The position numbers were made by a program, and so were the translations under genes. Of a stretch of 8,599 nt of DNA, positions 1-7,096 are shown one piece after another (the first letter of the stretch is position 1; each line of letters starts with the position of its first letter). The stretch comes from Helicobacter sp. GTDB lineage: Bacteria; Campylobacterota; Campylobacteria; Campylobacterales; Helicobacteraceae. Below the pieces are notes generated by a model. It ran no database searches and was not told the origin of the DNA. It saw only the letters and a list, made by a program, of their open reading frames with translations. Where the stretch lies: assembly GCA_022766795.1 (NCBI GenBank), contig JALEPE010000089.1, positions 1 to 8,599 of the forward strand, given 5' to 3'.

Positions 1-1070
1 TCTTTCACAAAATGGGATTCTAAAACCATATCCCCATCAATGAGGATAATGTATTCTCCACGCGCGGCATTAATCGCCTTATTGCGTATGGTGTTTAAGC
101 GGAATCCCGCGTCCTCTTGCCAAATGTGTAAAAGCGGACAGGGAAAAGTCGCCTGATAGGATTGGATAAGTTGCGCGGTGTCCTCACGACTGCCATCATC
201 GGCGATTAAAACTTCACTTGGCAGATAATCAAGATTCTTGACACTCTCTAACACACAGCGCAAAGAATCCTTGCTATTATAAGTCGTGATAATTAAAGAG
301 CAAGTAGGAATCTTGTGCGTGAGTTCATAGAGTTTAGCGTATTTAAAGAACACACCCAAAGCGTTACAAAGGCTAATCACAAAGCCTTTGTAACCATACA
401 AAAACCCTTTTTTTAAAAAATAATCCCTCAAAAACTTCCACGCACTCCGCACACAAGCACTACCCATAGAGGTTGTTTTGTGTAGATTCTGCTGTGCCCA
501 CAGATTGGAGTATCTTTGCATTTTTTCTAATAAGCCATAAATACTATCATACGCATAATGTTTCAAGCCCTTTTTTGCCTTGATGACTTTTGCGTCTGTC
601 TTTAAAATCAGGCTTTCATGCACGGCATTATCATTAAAATGCGTGAAGGTTTTGTTAAAGACGCGCAAAACATAATCCGGATACCAACCACAAGCCTTAA
701 TCCATTCGCCTTTGTAGAGATTCTTGCGTGGTAGGGCAAGGATATTTTCTTTTGCGAGTTGCATTTCTCTAAGCTCGTCTAAAAAATCTTGCTCCAAAAC
801 TTCGTCCGCGTCAATGAGTAAAATCCAATCGTTTTTCGCCTTTGAGATTGCGAGATTTTTTAACGCTCCAAAGCCGATAAATTCGCTAGTGTGAATGTGG
901 AGATTGGGGAAAGATTCTTTAAAAGAGAGGGCAATTTTTAGAGTATCATCACTGCTTTGATTGTCTAGCAACACGATTTCATCAAAACATTGAATGGAGC
1001 GGAGGCATTCTTGCAAAGTTGCTTGTGCGTTTTTGACGAGTATTACAGCAGAGATTTTTGAAAAATCCAT
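1..1070 (-). CDS. Two-domain GT2 glycosyltransferase, LgtF/WaaE-like, C-terminus cut by window edge
   Basis: My reading of the minus strand is open for 356 codons from ATG at 1070 to the window edge; the C-terminus lies outside. Two GT2 catalytic domains stand in series. Domain 1 (about residues 5-215) has VILVKNAQ, a nucleotide-site LLDNQSSDDT, GFGALKNLAISKAKNDW, the metal-binding DAD at 87-89, and WIKACGWYPDYVLRVF followed by VHES, the signature of WaaE/LgtF-type glucosyltransferases acting on LPS core heptose. Domain 2 starts near residue 257 (CSLIITTYNS), with ADDGSREDT at 290-298, HIWQEDAGFR at about 315-324 and a second DGD at 345-347. As I recall, Campylobacter jejuni LgtF has this double architecture and adds glucose to two inner-core heptoses; that role is inferred here, acceptor unproven. 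It should act at the cytoplasmic face of the inner membrane. AAGGAT lies 7 nt before the ATG. A T6A7 run sits in the linker. Confidence 0.85.
   Translation of the reverse strand, partial: MDFSKISAVILVKNAQATLQECLRSIQCFDEIVLLDNQSSDDTLKIALSFKESFPNLHIHTSEFIGFGALKNLAISKAKNDWILLIDADEVLEQDFLDELREMQLAKENILALPRKNLYKGEWIKACGWYPDYVLRVFNKTFTHFNDNAVHESLILKTDAKVIKAKKGLKHYAYDSIYGLLEKMQRYSNLWAQQNLHKTTSMGSACVRSAWKFLRDYFLKKGFLYGYKGFVISLCNALGVFFKYAKLYELTHKIPTCSLIITTYNSKDSLRCVLESVKNLDYLPSEVLIADDGSREDTAQLIQSYQATFPCPLLHIWQEDAGFRLNTIRNKAINAARGEYIILIDGDMVLESHFVK
405..420 (-). other. Slippery T6A7 tract in the glycosyltransferase linker
   Basis: On the coding strand residues 217-222 are TAT TTT TTA AAA AAA GGG. In the zero frame this gives a T-TTT-TTA heptamer followed by A-AAA-AAA, both of the X-XXY-YYZ form used in -1 frameshifting. 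The tract lies between the two catalytic domains. I translated both alternative frames: a -1 shift meets TAG after about 13 codons and a +1 shift meets TGA after about 11. A slip by polymerase or ribosome would therefore leave a product of about 230 residues holding only domain 1. I did not find an obvious stimulatory hairpin. Confidence 0.5.
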
Positions 1071-1077
1071 TATTTTT

Positions 1078-1105
1078 ATCCTTGTTTTTTTGTTGTGCCA
1101 TTGTA
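1078..1105 (-). promoter_or_regulatory. Extended -10 promoter and RBS of the glycosyltransferase
   Basis: On the minus strand TTTGCTACAAT ends at 1100, giving an extended -10 (TGc-TACAAT at 1105-1100), the common sigma70 form in Helicobacter and Campylobacter, where a good -35 is often missing; none is convincing here. AAGGAT at 1083-1078 lies 7 nt before the ATG at 1070. The predicted leader is only about 20-25 nt. Confidence 0.65.
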
Positions 1106-1206
1106 GCAAATTTCATAGCAGAATCTCTTAAAATGTGGAATCTCTAAGGGTGGGATTCTATAATGTTGCACTCTTTAAAAGATTCTATTATATTTACTTG
1201 ATGCTT

Positions 1207-1263
1207 GATTATGGATTGCCACGATTCCACTAACGCAGAATCTCGCAATGACAGGGTGGAATC
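1207..1263. repeat. Dispersed intergenic repeat, copy 1
   Basis: The 57-bp unit begins GATTATGGATTGC (1207-1219), ends with CTCGCAATGACA (1242-1253) and then GGAATC (1258-1263), the same three blocks in the same order as the copy 71 bp downstream. Blocks at both ends contain ATTGC and GCAAT, so the unit is an imperfect palindrome. Its inner 22 bp differ from copy 2. It resembles the short GTCATTGCGAG...GAAGCAATCC intergenic elements that I recall from several bacterial genomes; copy number here cannot be judged from one window. Confidence 0.65.
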
Positions 1264-1277
1264 TTTTAGAAGTGCAA

Positions 1278-1335
1278 GATTATGGATTGCTTCGTCTCTC
1301 GCTCCGCTCATTCCTCGCAATGACAAAGCGGAATC
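1278..1335. repeat. Dispersed intergenic repeat, copy 2
   Basis: The 58-bp unit has GATTATGGATTGC (1278-1290), CTCGCAATGACA (1314-1325) and GGAATC (1330-1335), identical to copy 1 in these blocks. The 23-bp core is richer in G+C and reads on the minus strand as GAATGAGCGGAGCGAGAGAC. The core is quite unlike copy 1, as if conserved ends flank a replaceable centre. It lies about 80 bp upstream of cysQ, just upstream of the probable cysQ promoter. Confidence 0.65.
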
Positions 1336-1367
1336 GTAAAATTTTATCCTTAATTTAATGCAAATTT

Positions 1368-1376
1368 TGATACAAG
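1368..1376 (+). promoter_or_regulatory. Probable extended -10 promoter of cysQ
   Basis: TTTTGATACAAG gives a TGa-TACAAG extended -10 inside an AT-rich stretch just outside the repeat copies. There is no good -35. The start of transcription would fall near 1382, about 30 nt before the ATG. AAGGA at 1403-1407 provides the ribosome site. Two mismatches to TATAAT keep the confidence moderate. Confidence 0.45.
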
Positions 1377-1413
1377 TTTAACCAAAAATCTAAAGAAACG
1401 GCAAGGAATCATA

Positions 1414-2262
1414 ATGCAGGATTTACTTTTTCAAAGTGCGATGAGTGCAATTAAAGCAGGAGAGTTAGTTTTAAAATATTATGGCTTAGAGGAGTTTGCG
1501 TTGAAGTCGGATTCCTCGCCTGTTACAAAAGCGGATTTAGAATCTAATGCACTCCTTACGCAAGAATTGTTGGCAAATTCTCCTTATAAAGTTTGCTCTG
1601 AAGAGGCAATCTTGGATTATGAGGAGCGCAAAAACTTAGAATATTATTGGCTGATTGATCCACTTGATGGAACAAAAGATTTTTTGGCAAAAAATGGCGG
1701 TTTTACCATTAATATCGCCTTAATCCATAAGAATCGCCCTATCTTAGGCGTGGTGTTTGCCCCTGCTTTTGGATCTTTGTATATGGCTTTAGAGGGTTTT
1801 GGTAGCTTTAAGGTGCAGATAGAATCGCAAAAAGATTCCACACAAGGCATTCAATTCCTTAGCACTTTGCAGGATTTAAAAGACAAAAAAGTGCGCTTAA
1901 ATGGCGAGAGAGTAGCGCAGGAGAGCGCGTTAATCGCGTGTGATTCTATGTTTCATAGCACGCAAGAGACGCAGGATTTTATCCAAAAATACCATTTAAA
2001 AGTGCAAAAATATGGCTCATCACTCAAAATTTGCGCATTAGCAGAGGGCAAGGCAGACATTTATCCGCGCTTTAATGGCACGAGCGAATGGGACATTGCC
2101 GCTTGTGATATTATTTTGCAAGAAGCGGGTGGAGCAATCCTAGATTGCAAGAGTAAGAAGCCTTTGGAATACAATAAGCTAAGCGTGAGAAATAACTATT
2201 TTGTCGCATTTGCAAAGACGCAAGTTGGGGGTGAAATTTACAAAGATGTGATAGGAAGCTAA
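1414..2262 (+). CDS. cysQ: CysQ-type 3'(2'),5'-bisphosphate nucleotidase (inositol monophosphatase family)
   Basis: The 282-residue protein has the whole metal-binding set of the inositol monophosphatase superfamily: SEE at 62-64, WLIDPLDGTKDF at 79-90 (Asp82 and Asp85 with Gly86-Thr87), and SEWDIAACDIILQEAGG at 224-240 with Asp227. GSSLKICALAEGKADIYPRF at 201-220 is the CysQ-type signature, so I prefer PAP phosphatase over inositol-1-phosphatase. Known role: Mg-dependent removal of the 3' phosphate from adenosine 3',5'-bisphosphate, relieving inhibition by this by-product of sulfate activation and sulfotransfer, in the cytoplasm. It is longer than E. coli CysQ (about 246 residues), with extra sequence around residues 136-160. 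ATG 1414 is preceded by AAGGA with a 6-nt gap. The only two GATC sites of the whole window lie in this gene (1657, 1772). The next gene begins 1 nt after its stop. Confidence 0.88.
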   Translation: MQDLLFQSAMSAIKAGELVLKYYGLEEFALKSDSSPVTKADLESNALLTQELLANSPYKVCSEEAILDYEERKNLEYYWLIDPLDGTKDFLAKNGGFTINIALIHKNRPILGVVFAPAFGSLYMALEGFGSFKVQIESQKDSTQGIQFLSTLQDLKDKKVRLNGERVAQESALIACDSMFHSTQETQDFIQKYHLKVQKYGSSLKICALAEGKADIYPRFNGTSEWDIAACDIILQEAGGAILDCKSKKPLEYNKLSVRNNYFVAFAKTQVGGEIYKDVIGS

Positions 2263-2263
2263 A

Positions 2264-3535
2264 TTGGCATTTGGTATTTTTTGCCTCACAATGCTTTTAA
2301 TCTTTTGGCGTCCTTTTGGGCTGCCTTTGTGGGTGTTTAGCACTTTGGGAGCTGTGGGGGCTTATTGTTTGAATGTGGTGGATTTAGGTGATATTTGGCG
2401 CGTGTGGGCAATGGTTTGGGATTCCACATTGACGCTTGTAGGGCTTATTTTGCTTACGCTTTTGCTAGATAAACTAGGCTTTTTTAATTTTCTCTCCCTC
2501 GTGATGATGAATCTTTTAAGTGCGGGGAATGCCATTAGCACCTTAAGATTCTATGTTTTTATCGTGCTTTTTAGTGCGATTTTAGGAGCGGTTTTTGCAA
2601 ACGATGGGGCGATTTTGATTCTAACTCCCTTGATTTTCACGCTTTTAAAGGAGGATAAGAGTAAGTATTTAAAAAGCCCATTAATCGTATTTTTGCTGCT
2701 TGTAAGTTTTTTAAGTGATTTTGCCTCTAATCCTTTTGTCATCTCTAATCTCACAAATATTATCACCGCTCAATTTTTTAATTTCTCTCCTCTTTATTTT
2801 AGCGCGATGATGTTGTTGCCACAGATTTGTATATTGCTTTGTTTTGGCGTTTTTTGGTTGTATTTAAGGCGCATTTTGCCACGCTTTATAGAGTTTAAGA
2901 GTTTGAAGAGAGATATTTCTCGCTTTGGGATTGTGTTTTGTTTGGGCTTGGTTTGTCTTTTGCTCTTTGGAATCCTTTTTTCTCACTCCTTAGGTTTGCC
3001 ACTCTCTAGTTTTACGCTATTGTGTGCATTTTTGGCGTTTTGTTATGGAATCTCTATTAAAAGGGTGCAATTTGTGGATTTAAAACGCGCTCCCTTTGGC
3101 ATTGTGCTGTTTTCTTTGGGGTTGTTTATTGTCGTTTTTGGGCTTAAAAATGGTGGAATCTTAGAGGTTTTAAGAGAGAATATCCATTATTTTGTTGCTT
3201 TGCCGCAAGAGGTTCAAATCCTCTTTATGGGGTTTGCGAGTGGAATCTTTAGTGCAGTGATTAATAATTTACCTTTTGTGATGTTAGGGGATTTAGCCTT
3301 AGGCGATGTGAAGGAGATTGTAAATCCTAGCTTAATTTTGGCGCATTTACTTGGGTGCAATGTGGGTTCAAAGTTAACGCCCATTGGCTCTTTGGCAACA
3401 TTGCTTTGGTTGTATAGTTTAAGAAATTATGGCATTTATATTGGGTTTTTGCAGTATATGCTTATTGCATTTGTTGTTACGATTCCTGTGTTGTTTGCTG
3501 GACTTGTGGGCTTGGTTTTTGCAAGTTTTTTGTAA
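2264..3535 (+). CDS. arsB: ArsB-family arsenite efflux permease
   Basis: The 423-residue product is almost entirely hydrophobic with roughly 11-12 membrane segments, the size of E. coli ArsB (429). ArsB-type motifs appear in order: AVFANDGAILILTPL at 109-123, SDFASNPFVISNLTNII at 151-167, SAVINNLPFVMLG at 330-342, and GCNVGSKLTPIGSLATLLW at 364-382. ArsB proteins expel arsenite or antimonite from the cytoplasm, alone using the proton motive force or with the ArsA ATPase. The start is TTG at 2264, 1 nt after the cysQ stop; AGGA at 2253-2256 inside the cysQ end lies 7 nt before it, so the pair is likely translationally coupled. An alternative ATG at 2290 has no comparable ribosome site and would cut into the first membrane segment. 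No arsR, arsC or arsA is visible nearby, which is odd for a dedicated resistance pump. A related anion permease function cannot be excluded. Confidence 0.8.
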   Translation: MAFGIFCLTMLLIFWRPFGLPLWVFSTLGAVGAYCLNVVDLGDIWRVWAMVWDSTLTLVGLILLTLLLDKLGFFNFLSLVMMNLLSAGNAISTLRFYVFIVLFSAILGAVFANDGAILILTPLIFTLLKEDKSKYLKSPLIVFLLLVSFLSDFASNPFVISNLTNIITAQFFNFSPLYFSAMMLLPQICILLCFGVFWLYLRRILPRFIEFKSLKRDISRFGIVFCLGLVCLLLFGILFSHSLGLPLSSFTLLCAFLAFCYGISIKRVQFVDLKRAPFGIVLFSLGLFIVVFGLKNGGILEVLRENIHYFVALPQEVQILFMGFASGIFSAVINNLPFVMLGDLALGDVKEIVNPSLILAHLLGCNVGSKLTPIGSLATLLWLYSLRNYGIYIGFLQYMLIAFVVTIPVLFAGLVGLVFASFL

Positions 3536-3540
3536 AATAA

Positions 3541-3570
3541 TTGAAATTTTGATAAAAAATTTTGTATGAT
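3541..3570 (+). promoter_or_regulatory. Probable sigma70 promoter of topA
   Basis: TTGAAA at 3541-3546 and TATGAT at 3565-3570 are separated by 18 bp in the 61-bp gap after arsB, with A/T runs between them. Transcription would begin near 3577, about 20 nt before the TTG start of topA. I see no stem-loop terminator between arsB and this promoter, so read-through from cysQ-arsB is possible. Confidence 0.6.
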
Positions 3571-3596
3571 TGTGAATCCATTTTCAAGGCAGGAAT

Positions 3597-5822
3597 TTGA
3601 AAGATTTAATTATTGTAGAATCACCAACAAAAGCAAAAACTATTAAGAATTTTCTAGGCAATCAATACGAAGTCATCGCGTCTAAAGGGCATATTAGAGA
3701 TTTACCCAAGCAAACTTTTGGGATTAAAATTGACAATCAAAATTTTGTCCCAGAATATAAAATTGACGCATCACACGAACAAATTGTCAAAGAGTTAAAG
3801 AAACTTGCAAAGGGTGCAAAACAAGTCTATATCGCAACCGATGAGGATAGAGAGGGAGAGGCGATAGGATTCCATATTGCCACTGCGATTGATAAAGACC
3901 CTCACAAGCTACCAAGAATCGTATTTCACGAAATCACGCAAAAGGCGATTGAGGATTCTTTGAAACACCCGCGCTTCATTGATATGGATAAAGTCAATGC
4001 GCAACAAGCAAGACGATTGCTAGATAGAATCGTGGGGTATCGCTTAAGCCCTTTGATTGCCTCTAAGATTCAGCGGGGTTTGAGTGCTGGGAGAGTGCAA
4101 AGCAGTGCGCTTAAAATCATCGTGGATAGGGAAAAAGAGATTTTAGACTTTAAGCCTGTTGTGTATTATCAAATCAAAAGTAGCTTCAATGCGGAATCTA
4201 GCGTAATAGAGGCAGAGTTAGTAGAGTTTAAGGGCAAGAAACTAGACAAATTAAGCATTAAAACAGAAAAAGAGGCAAAAGAGATTGTCCAAAGCTTGAA
4301 AAATGCAAAGTTTATTCTTGAAAAAATAGAAAACAAACGCCGCAAAACCGCTACCCCTCCTCCCTTTATGACTTCCACTTTACAGCAAAGTGCAAGTTCG
4401 TTGCTTGGATTCTCTGCTTCGCGCACAATGCAGAGCGCACAAAGGCTTTATGAGGGTGTAATGACACACAAAGGCTCTATGGGTGTGATTACTTATATGC
4501 GAACCGATAGCCTAAATATCGCAAAAATCGCCCAAGATGAGGCACGCAAACTCATCGCAAAAACCTATGGCAAAGAATATGTGCCAAGTAAGCCAAAAGT
4601 CTATACCACCAAAGCAAAGGGCGCACAAGAGGCACACGAGGCGATTCGCCCGACATTAATGGATTTCACGCCACAAATTGCGGCGCAATATTTAAAGGGC
4701 GATGAATTAAAGCTTTACACGCTTATTTACAAGCGATTCTTTGCTTCACAAATGCAAGATGCAGAATTTGAATTGCAGAATCTTTGGATTCAAAGCGATG
4801 TAGCATTGCTAAAGGCTGGGGGCAGAAAGCTTGTTTTTGATGGATTTTATCGTGTGTTGGGCAATGAGGATAAAGACAAATTGCTTCCGCCCTTGCAGGT
4901 TCAAAGCGCAATGGAGCTAAAAAAATGCAGTGAGGAGAAGTGCGAAACTGAACCTCCTGCAAGATTCTCTGAAGCAAGTTTGATTAAAACTTTAGAATCC
5001 TTAGGAATCGGGCGTCCAAGCACTTATGCGCCCACGATTTCACTGCTTACTTCAAGGGATTATATTACGATTGAAAAAAAGCAAATCAAACCCCAAGAAG
5101 TCGCCTTTAAAGTTATAGAGTTGCTAGAGGAGCATTTTAATGAAATTGTGGATTCCAAATTTACCGCAAATTTGGAGGAAAAGCTTGATGAAGTGGCGGA
5201 ATCCAAGCAGGATTGGCAGAAGCTACTATGGGAGTTTTATGAGCCTTTTATCCAAAAAATCAGTGAGGGCAAATCTAGCATTCAAAGTCAAAAATTAGCA
5301 ATTCCCACGGGGGAGCTTTGTCCGCTTTGTGGCAAAGAGCTTGTGCGTAGAAGTAGTCGGTATGGCGAGTTTGTGGGTTGTAGCGGTTATCCTAAGTGTA
5401 AATATATCAAGAAAGAAGAAAATCCCTCCAATGAGGAATTAGAGGATTTTGGCGTGTGTGAAAAATGCGGTCAAGCAATGGTGAAAAAACGCGGCAGAAA
5501 TGGCGAGTTTCTAGCTTGTAGCGGTTATCCTAAATGCAAAAATGCTAAACCCCTAAAGCCCACGCAAAAATCCGCCCCGCAGAAGCTAGAGAATGTGCAA
5601 TGTCCTAAGTGCGGAGGGGATATTTTAGAAAGAAATGGGCGATATGGGAAGTTTTATAGTTGTGGAAATCACCCTAAATGCGACTTTATCGCTAAATTTC
5701 CACCGATAAACCAAAAATGTCCCAAGTGTGGTTCTTTGCTTATGCGTAGAACCTTTAGAAATAAACCCATTTTGGAATGTTCCAATCCAGAATGCAAGGA
5801 AAGAATGGACGATACACCATAA
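3597..5822 (+). CDS. topA: DNA topoisomerase I (type IA), TopA
   Basis: This 741-residue protein is a complete type IA topoisomerase, which relaxes negative supercoils by single-strand cutting and passage. The Toprim domain opens at once with LIIVESPTKAKTIK (Glu8) and has ATDEDREGEA with Asp82, Asp84 and Glu86 for Mg2+. ITYMRTDS at 298-305 carries the active-site Tyr300 that bonds to DNA. The C-terminus has four four-Cys zinc ribbons: Cys575/578/595/601, 621/624/641/647, 669/672/689/695 and 708/711/728/733. The first three share a GRxGxF-type core; the fourth is more divergent. Length fits the Helicobacter enzyme (about 736 in H. pylori, from memory). The start is TTG, chosen because the Toprim motif begins at residue 4 and AAGG at 3586-3589 lies 7 nt before it. 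The next gene follows after 16 nt, so topA probably heads an operon. Confidence 0.97.
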   Translation: MKDLIIVESPTKAKTIKNFLGNQYEVIASKGHIRDLPKQTFGIKIDNQNFVPEYKIDASHEQIVKELKKLAKGAKQVYIATDEDREGEAIGFHIATAIDKDPHKLPRIVFHEITQKAIEDSLKHPRFIDMDKVNAQQARRLLDRIVGYRLSPLIASKIQRGLSAGRVQSSALKIIVDREKEILDFKPVVYYQIKSSFNAESSVIEAELVEFKGKKLDKLSIKTEKEAKEIVQSLKNAKFILEKIENKRRKTATPPPFMTSTLQQSASSLLGFSASRTMQSAQRLYEGVMTHKGSMGVITYMRTDSLNIAKIAQDEARKLIAKTYGKEYVPSKPKVYTTKAKGAQEAHEAIRPTLMDFTPQIAAQYLKGDELKLYTLIYKRFFASQMQDAEFELQNLWIQSDVALLKAGGRKLVFDGFYRVLGNEDKDKLLPPLQVQSAMELKKCSEEKCETEPPARFSEASLIKTLESLGIGRPSTYAPTISLLTSRDYITIEKKQIKPQEVAFKVIELLEEHFNEIVDSKFTANLEEKLDEVAESKQDWQKLLWEFYEPFIQKISEGKSSIQSQKLAIPTGELCPLCGKELVRRSSRYGEFVGCSGYPKCKYIKKEENPSNEELEDFGVCEKCGQAMVKKRGRNGEFLACSGYPKCKNAKPLKPTQKSAPQKLENVQCPKCGGDILERNGRYGKFYSCGNHPKCDFIAKFPPINQKCPKCGSLLMRRTFRNKPILECSNPECKERMDDTP

Positions 5823-5838
5823 ACTTTAAGGAGAAAAA

Positions 5839-6240
5839 ATGACACAAGAAGTTTTAGATTTTTTAGATAAGAATGTAGGTTTTTTAGCAACCAAAGGAAC
5901 TTGCGGAAATCCGCGCGTGCGCCCGATACAATCGCCTTTGTTTTTTGAGGGCAAACTCTATTCTTGCACCTCTAAGGCAAAGGGAATCTATAAACATATC
6001 CAAAATTTTGCGAATATAGAATTAAGCGCATTTGATGGCAAAGAGACTTGGATTAGAATCCGTGCGAAAGCCGTTTTTGAGGATAATTTAAAGGTAAAAG
6101 AGGCAATGTTTGAAAAATACGAAGTGGTAAGGAATATTTACAAAACACCAGAGAATCCGGAATTTGCAGTCTTTTATTTTGAGAATCCTAGTGTAAAGAT
6201 TCAAAGCTTTAGCGGCAGAGATGAGGTTATTAAAGAATAA
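5839..6240 (+). CDS. Pyridoxamine 5'-phosphate oxidase-like FMN-binding split-barrel protein
   Basis: The 133-residue protein matches the small PNPOx-like family I recall as COG5015: FLATKGTCGNPRVRPIQSP (15-33), GKLYSCTSKAKGIYKHI (37-53), NIELSAFD (59-66), then WIRIRAKAVFED (71-82). The R-x-RP strand and the following Ser/Lys positions are those that usually hold the flavin phosphate in split barrels. Relatives include NimA/NimC-type reductases and many uncharacterised proteins. The substrate is unknown, and the protein is too short to be a true PdxH. It would be cytoplasmic and probably dimeric. A textbook AAGGAG at 5828-5833 lies 5 nt before the ATG. Gaps of 16 nt to topA and 13 nt to bioB place it within the operon. 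Confidence 0.82.
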   Translation: MTQEVLDFLDKNVGFLATKGTCGNPRVRPIQSPLFFEGKLYSCTSKAKGIYKHIQNFANIELSAFDGKETWIRIRAKAVFEDNLKVKEAMFEKYEVVRNIYKTPENPEFAVFYFENPSVKIQSFSGRDEVIKE

Positions 6241-6253
6241 GAAAAGGGATAAA

Positions 6254-7096
6254 ATGCAAGAGATTTTTTTATGCAGTATTTGCAATGTTTCTAGTGGAAG
6301 TTGTGCGGAGGATTGCGCATATTGCACACAAAGCGCGAAGTATAATGCAGAGATTGACAAGTATAAATACAAGCCGATTCCACAAATTGTGGAGGAAGCA
6401 AGAAGGGCAAGTGCAAATGGTGCGCTTGGATTTTGTCTTGTTACAAGTGGGCGCAATTTGGATTCTAAACGCACAGAATACATTGCAGAGGCTGCTAGGG
6501 CGATTGTAAAAGAGGGTTTGCATTTGCATTTAATCGGTTGCAATGGAATTGCTAGTGTGGAATCCCTAGTGGAGCTAAGAGAAGCGGGGATTGCGAGTTA
6601 TAATCATAATTTAGAAACAAGCCAGAATTTCTTTCCAAACATTTGCACCACGCACAGCTTTGAGGAGCGATTCCAAACGAATGAAAATGCGCGAAAAGCA
6701 GGTCTTGGAATATGTTGTGGTGGAATCTTTGGAATGGGAGAGAGTTGGCAGGATAGAATGGACTTCCTCTATGCCTTGCAAACATTAAAACCGCATACCA
6801 CCCCGATTAATTTTTTCATTCCCAATCCCGCATTACCCCTAAAACAAGAGATTCTAAGTCAAGAGGAAGCCTTAGAATGCGTGAAGTTAGCGCGGGAATA
6901 TTTGCCAAATGTGCGGTTGATGATTGCAGGGGGCAGGGAGCGCGTGTTTGGTGAGAATCAAAAGCAACTCTTTGAAAGCGGGATTAATGCGGTGGTGTTG
7001 GGTGATTATCTCACGACAAAAGGCAACACGCCAAAAGAGGAAGTGGAGCGAATTCAATCCTATGGATATGGAATCGCAACAAATTGTGAGGAATAA
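6254..7096 (+). CDS. bioB: Biotin synthase BioB
   Basis: The 280-residue radical SAM enzyme inserts sulfur into dethiobiotin as the last step of biotin synthesis. Cys17-x3-Cys21-x2-Cys24 binds the [4Fe-4S] cluster that cleaves SAM. Candidate ligands of the sacrificial [2Fe-2S] cluster are Cys61 (GFCLVTSGR), Cys96 (LIGCNG), Cys154 (GICCGGIFG) and Arg228 (AGGRE). It is shorter than E. coli BioB (346), the usual compact Helicobacter form, which begins MQEIFLCSI. I chose ATG 6254 on that match and on AGGG at 6245-6248, 5 nt upstream; an ATG at 6221 would overlap the previous gene and add an unsupported KNKKR-rich tail. Extra cysteines at 7, 10 and 155 stand close to cluster ligands. No other biotin gene is in the window. 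Its stop overlaps the next start (TAATG), and bioB beside a YihY protein is the order I recall for H. pylori. Confidence 0.95.
   Translation: MQEIFLCSICNVSSGSCAEDCAYCTQSAKYNAEIDKYKYKPIPQIVEEARRASANGALGFCLVTSGRNLDSKRTEYIAEAARAIVKEGLHLHLIGCNGIASVESLVELREAGIASYNHNLETSQNFFPNICTTHSFEERFQTNENARKAGLGICCGGIFGMGESWQDRMDFLYALQTLKPHTTPINFFIPNPALPLKQEILSQEEALECVKLAREYLPNVRLMIAGGRERVFGENQKQLFESGINAVVLGDYLTTKGNTPKEEVERIQSYGYGIATNCEE

Larger units (their letters stand above)
1071..1413. other. 343-bp divergent intergenic region
   Basis: This gap separates the minus-strand glycosyltransferase from plus-strand cysQ. It holds the glycosyltransferase promoter at its left end, a probable cysQ promoter at its right end and two dispersed repeat copies in the middle. 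A near-duplicated GATTCTATAAT (1154-1164) and GATTCTATTAT (1181-1191) also occurs; it contains a perfect TATAAT on each strand, but neither has a good -35 or a gene at a normal distance. A 60-codon minus-strand open frame at 1144-1326 consists largely of repeat sequence and has no sign of being a gene. Confidence 0.7.

Noticed and set aside
1154..1192. Perfect TATAAT on each strand in the intergenic region as promoters of a small RNA
   Set aside because: No -35 partner at proper spacing and no terminator-like hairpin downstream; noted only as part of the gap.
1144..1326. 60-codon minus-strand open frame beginning MSLRGMSGARDEAIHN
   Set aside because: It runs through both repeat copies and its sequence is what the repeat encodes by chance; no domain and no convincing ribosome site.
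3536..3596. AT-rich inverted AAATTTT/AAAATTT pieces as a terminator after arsB
   Set aside because: The pairing is only A-T, short and within the promoter spacer; it would not make a stable stem.
5300..5810. Repeated Cys-rich segments in topA as a recent internal duplication
   Set aside because: Tandem zinc ribbons are normal for the C-terminus of bacterial topoisomerase I.
6221..6253. Upstream ATG for bioB adding 11 residues (MRLLKNKKRDK)
   Set aside because: It overlaps the previous gene, lacks a ribosome site, and the known short BioB form begins MQEIFLCSI at 6254.
6088..6543. 151-codon minus-strand open frame over the end of the flavin-fold gene and the start of bioB
   Set aside because: It is opposite two strongly supported genes, and its Cys/Leu-rich content is an antisense shadow.
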